A stretch of 64,000 nucleotides of DNA from Mycobacterium mantenii (GTDB lineage Bacteria; Actinomycetota; Actinomycetes; Mycobacteriales; Mycobacteriaceae). The stretch spans positions 6,014,001-6,078,000 of the forward strand of contig NZ_AP022590.1 in the NCBI RefSeq assembly GCF_010731775.1, given 5' to 3'. The notes beneath the pieces were generated by a model, which saw nothing but the letters and a program-made list of their open reading frames with translations, was not told the DNA's origin and searched no databases. The first letter of the stretch is position 1. Each line of letters starts with the position of its first letter. A program made the translations under genes and the position numbers. Shown here one piece after another: positions 62,463-64,000 of this stretch.

Positions 62463-63926
62463 CTAAGTGCCGCAGAAGGTTTGGTACTTGCCGAAGTCCT
62501 CGGGGGCGGGAGCGGCGTAGCGTTCGAGGCCTGGCCGTTCCGTGTAGGGCTCCGTGACCGCGGCGAGTAGTTGTTCCAGTGGGCCGAGTTCGCCGGCCGT
62601 CGCGGCGGTGAGAGCCTCCTCGACCAGATGGTTACGCGGAATGTAGACCGGGTTGGTTTGGTCCATCGCGTCGGCGTCGGGACCCAGGGCGCGCCAACGC
62701 GTCAACCACGCGTCAAAGCCGGCGAGGTCCATGAACAATCCGCGGACGGGTTCGGCATCCGTTCGCGCCGCGTGGCTGAGCCGGCGGAAGAACGAGGTGT
62801 AGTCGACGTGGTTCTGCTTGAGCAGCAGAAGCAGTTCCTCGATCAGCACCGTGGCGAATTCGGCGTCGATGCCGGCGGGCAGGCCGAGTTTGGCGCGCAT
62901 CCCGGAACCCCACACCGCGTCATAGCGGGTATGGAAAACCCCGAATGACTGCTCGGCGATCGCGATCGCCTCCTCGGAGTTCTCCGCGAGCAGCGGAAGA
63001 AGCGTTTCGGCGAAGCGGGCGAGGTTCCATCCGGCGATCACCGGTTGGTTGCCATAGGCGTAGCGACCCCAGAAATCGATCGAACTGAAGACCGTGTCGG
63101 GGTCGTAGGCCTCCATGAAGGCGCACGGTCCGTAGTCGATCGTTTCGCCCGAGATCGTCGTGTTGTCGGTGTTCATCACGCCATGGACGAATCCGAGCAG
63201 CATCCACTGGGCAACCAGCGAGGCCTGAACGGCGACGACCGCCTCGAACAAGGCGAGGTAGGGGTTCGCCGCCTCGGCGGCGGCGGGGTGGTGACGGGCG
63301 ATCGCATGGTCGGCAAGGCGGCGCAGCAGGTCCGCGTTGCCGGTGGATGCGGCGAATTGGAAGCTGCCGACCCGCAGATGGCTGCCGGCCACCCGGGTGA
63401 GCACCGCGCCGGGCAGCGTTTCTTCGCGATGGACCGAACGCCCGGTACCCACCACGGCCAACGATCGTGTCGTCGGCACGCCCAGGGCGTGCATCGCCTC
63501 GCTGACGACGTATTCGCGCAGCATCGGCCCCACCGCGGCCAGGCCGTCTCCGCCGCGGGCGAACGGTGTGGCACCGGAACCCTTGAGGTGGACGTCGCGC
63601 ATCCGCCCGTCGCCGTCGACCAGCTCGCCGAGCAGCAGCGCACGCCCATCGCCCAACCGGGGGACGAAGCCGCCGAACTGATGCCCGGCGTAGGCCTGGG
63701 CTACCGGAGTGGCGCCGCCGGGCACCAGGTTGCCGACCAGGAAGCGCAGCCCCTCGGGGCCACGCAGCCAGGCGGCGTCGAGGCCCAACTGCGCGGACAG
63801 TGGCTCATTGAGCACCAGCAACCGCAACTCGGGGAAGGTCTCGGCCTGCCAGCGGACCGCCATCTCCGGCAATTCGCGCAAGAACCGGTCGTGGAGGGCA
63901 ACGGTGGTATCCGGGGCAACACTCAT
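62463..63926 (-). CDS. selO: SelO family protein adenylyltransferase (YdiU/UPF0061)
   Basis: 487 residues, pseudokinase-fold AMPylator that modifies redox proteins. Blocks: [59 protein letters not shown] and [16 protein letters not shown] (metal-binding Asn/Asp). The C-terminus ends TFCGT, with Cys where eukaryotic SelO has selenocysteine. ATG or GTG near 63926; the frame is intact. Confidence 0.94.
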   Translation of the reverse strand: MSVAPDTTVALHDRFLRELPEMAVRWQAETFPELRLLVLNEPLSAQLGLDAAWLRGPEGLRFLVGNLVPGGATPVAQAYAGHQFGGFVPRLGDGRALLLGELVDGDGRMRDVHLKGSGATPFARGGDGLAAVGPMLREYVVSEAMHALGVPTTRSLAVVGTGRSVHREETLPGAVLTRVAGSHLRVGSFQFAASTGNADLLRRLADHAIARHHPAAAEAANPYLALFEAVVAVQASLVAQWMLLGFVHGVMNTDNTTISGETIDYGPCAFMEAYDPDTVFSSIDFWGRYAYGNQPVIAGWNLARFAETLLPLLAENSEEAIAIAEQSFGVFHTRYDAVWGSGMRAKLGLPAGIDAEFATVLIEELLLLLKQNHVDYTSFFRRLSHAARTDAEPVRGLFMDLAGFDAWLTRWRALGPDADAMDQTNPVYIPRNHLVEEALTAATAGELGPLEQLLAAVTEPYTERPGLERYAAPAPEDFGKYQTFCGT

Positions 63927-63966
63927 CTCATCGAGCCTACGGAAACCCGAAGCCGCGCCGGGTGCC

Positions 63967-64000
63967 CTAACCGAGGGCTTTGCCGATGAGGTCGCGGGCG
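63967..64000 (-). CDS. C-terminal end of an unidentified gene
   Basis: Reading the minus strand in from the right edge, one frame gives [10 protein letters not shown] and a TAG stop at 63967-63969, 40 bases upstream of selO. This is too short to identify. It is offered because the composition and spacing fit an upstream gene in the same direction. Confidence 0.35.
   Translation of the reverse strand, partial: ARDLIGKALG

Overview
The window is chromosomal DNA of a GC-rich nontuberculous Mycobacterium. The evidence is the prfB–mscS-like–Rv3103c-like–ftsE–ftsX–smpB–ssrA run next to fprA, which matches the Rv3106–Rv3100c order of M. tuberculosis; the mycobacterial tmRNA tag ending ...ALAA; an MmpS/MmpL pair; several F420-type enzymes; and a mycothiol-type DinB/MDMPI protein. 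The species cannot be fixed from the sequence alone. No tRNA, rRNA, CRISPR array or insertion sequence was seen, and no gene-free stretch exceeds about 300 bases.

Layout. 1–4.0 kb: a nitric-oxide/hypoxia-flavoured block with a quinol NO reductase (cut by the left edge), a tandem universal stress protein, a decayed group III truncated haemoglobin and a flavin-binding PNPOx-like protein. 4.0–13.7 kb: the conserved core (fprA, prfB, mscS-like, proline-rich protein, ftsEX, smpB, an EamA transporter, an MDMPI-type protein, a helical protein, ssrA with its terminator). 13.8–30.7 kb: accessory DNA with a lipoprotein aldose epimerase, a threonine/proline-repeat protein, a short MalT/LuxR regulator, a MocR-type regulator diverging from a redox/detoxification operon (small protein, quinone oxidoreductase, cupin, RidA, MFS pump), MmpS/MmpL, an SDR and a self-sufficient CYP102-like P450. 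30.7–37.8 kb: a minus-strand operon of two acyl-CoA dehydrogenases, a hydrolase, a crotonase and a VOC protein that runs into a very GC-rich sugar kinase–MurQ fusion and a Tat-type peptidoglycan amidase. 37.9–42.6 kb: a cyclic-nucleotide-domain flavoprotein facing an adenylate cyclase, then a USP and a Ddn-like protein. 42.9–48.4 kb: a LysR regulator diverging from a five-gene oxygenase operon (Rieske, small protein, TauD, LLM, P450). 48.5–64 kb: envelope enzymes (M15 peptidase, beta-lactamase-fold esterase, LCP ligase), PhyH, phospholipase D, Ogt with an ECF sigma factor, MpaB with its TetR repressor, a second hydrolase–cyclase, an LLM enzyme and SelO.

The strongest unexplained signal is a 46-bp bipartite palindromic element present twice with identical core and spacing: between the MocR regulator and the redox operon (18704–18749), and about 7.8 kb away upstream of the SDR–CYP102 pair (26478–26523). 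It suggests one regulator controls two oxidative modules that flank an RND lipid exporter. Other points of interest are a fused MurNAc-kinase-like/MurQ gene broken by one base, a P450 BM3 homologue whose conserved I-helix acid is replaced by Leu, an SDR whose catalytic Tyr is His, a cyclase paired with a cNMP-domain flavoprotein that lacks the thioredoxin-reductase cysteines, and a duplicated TetR operator that relocates the start of its target gene.
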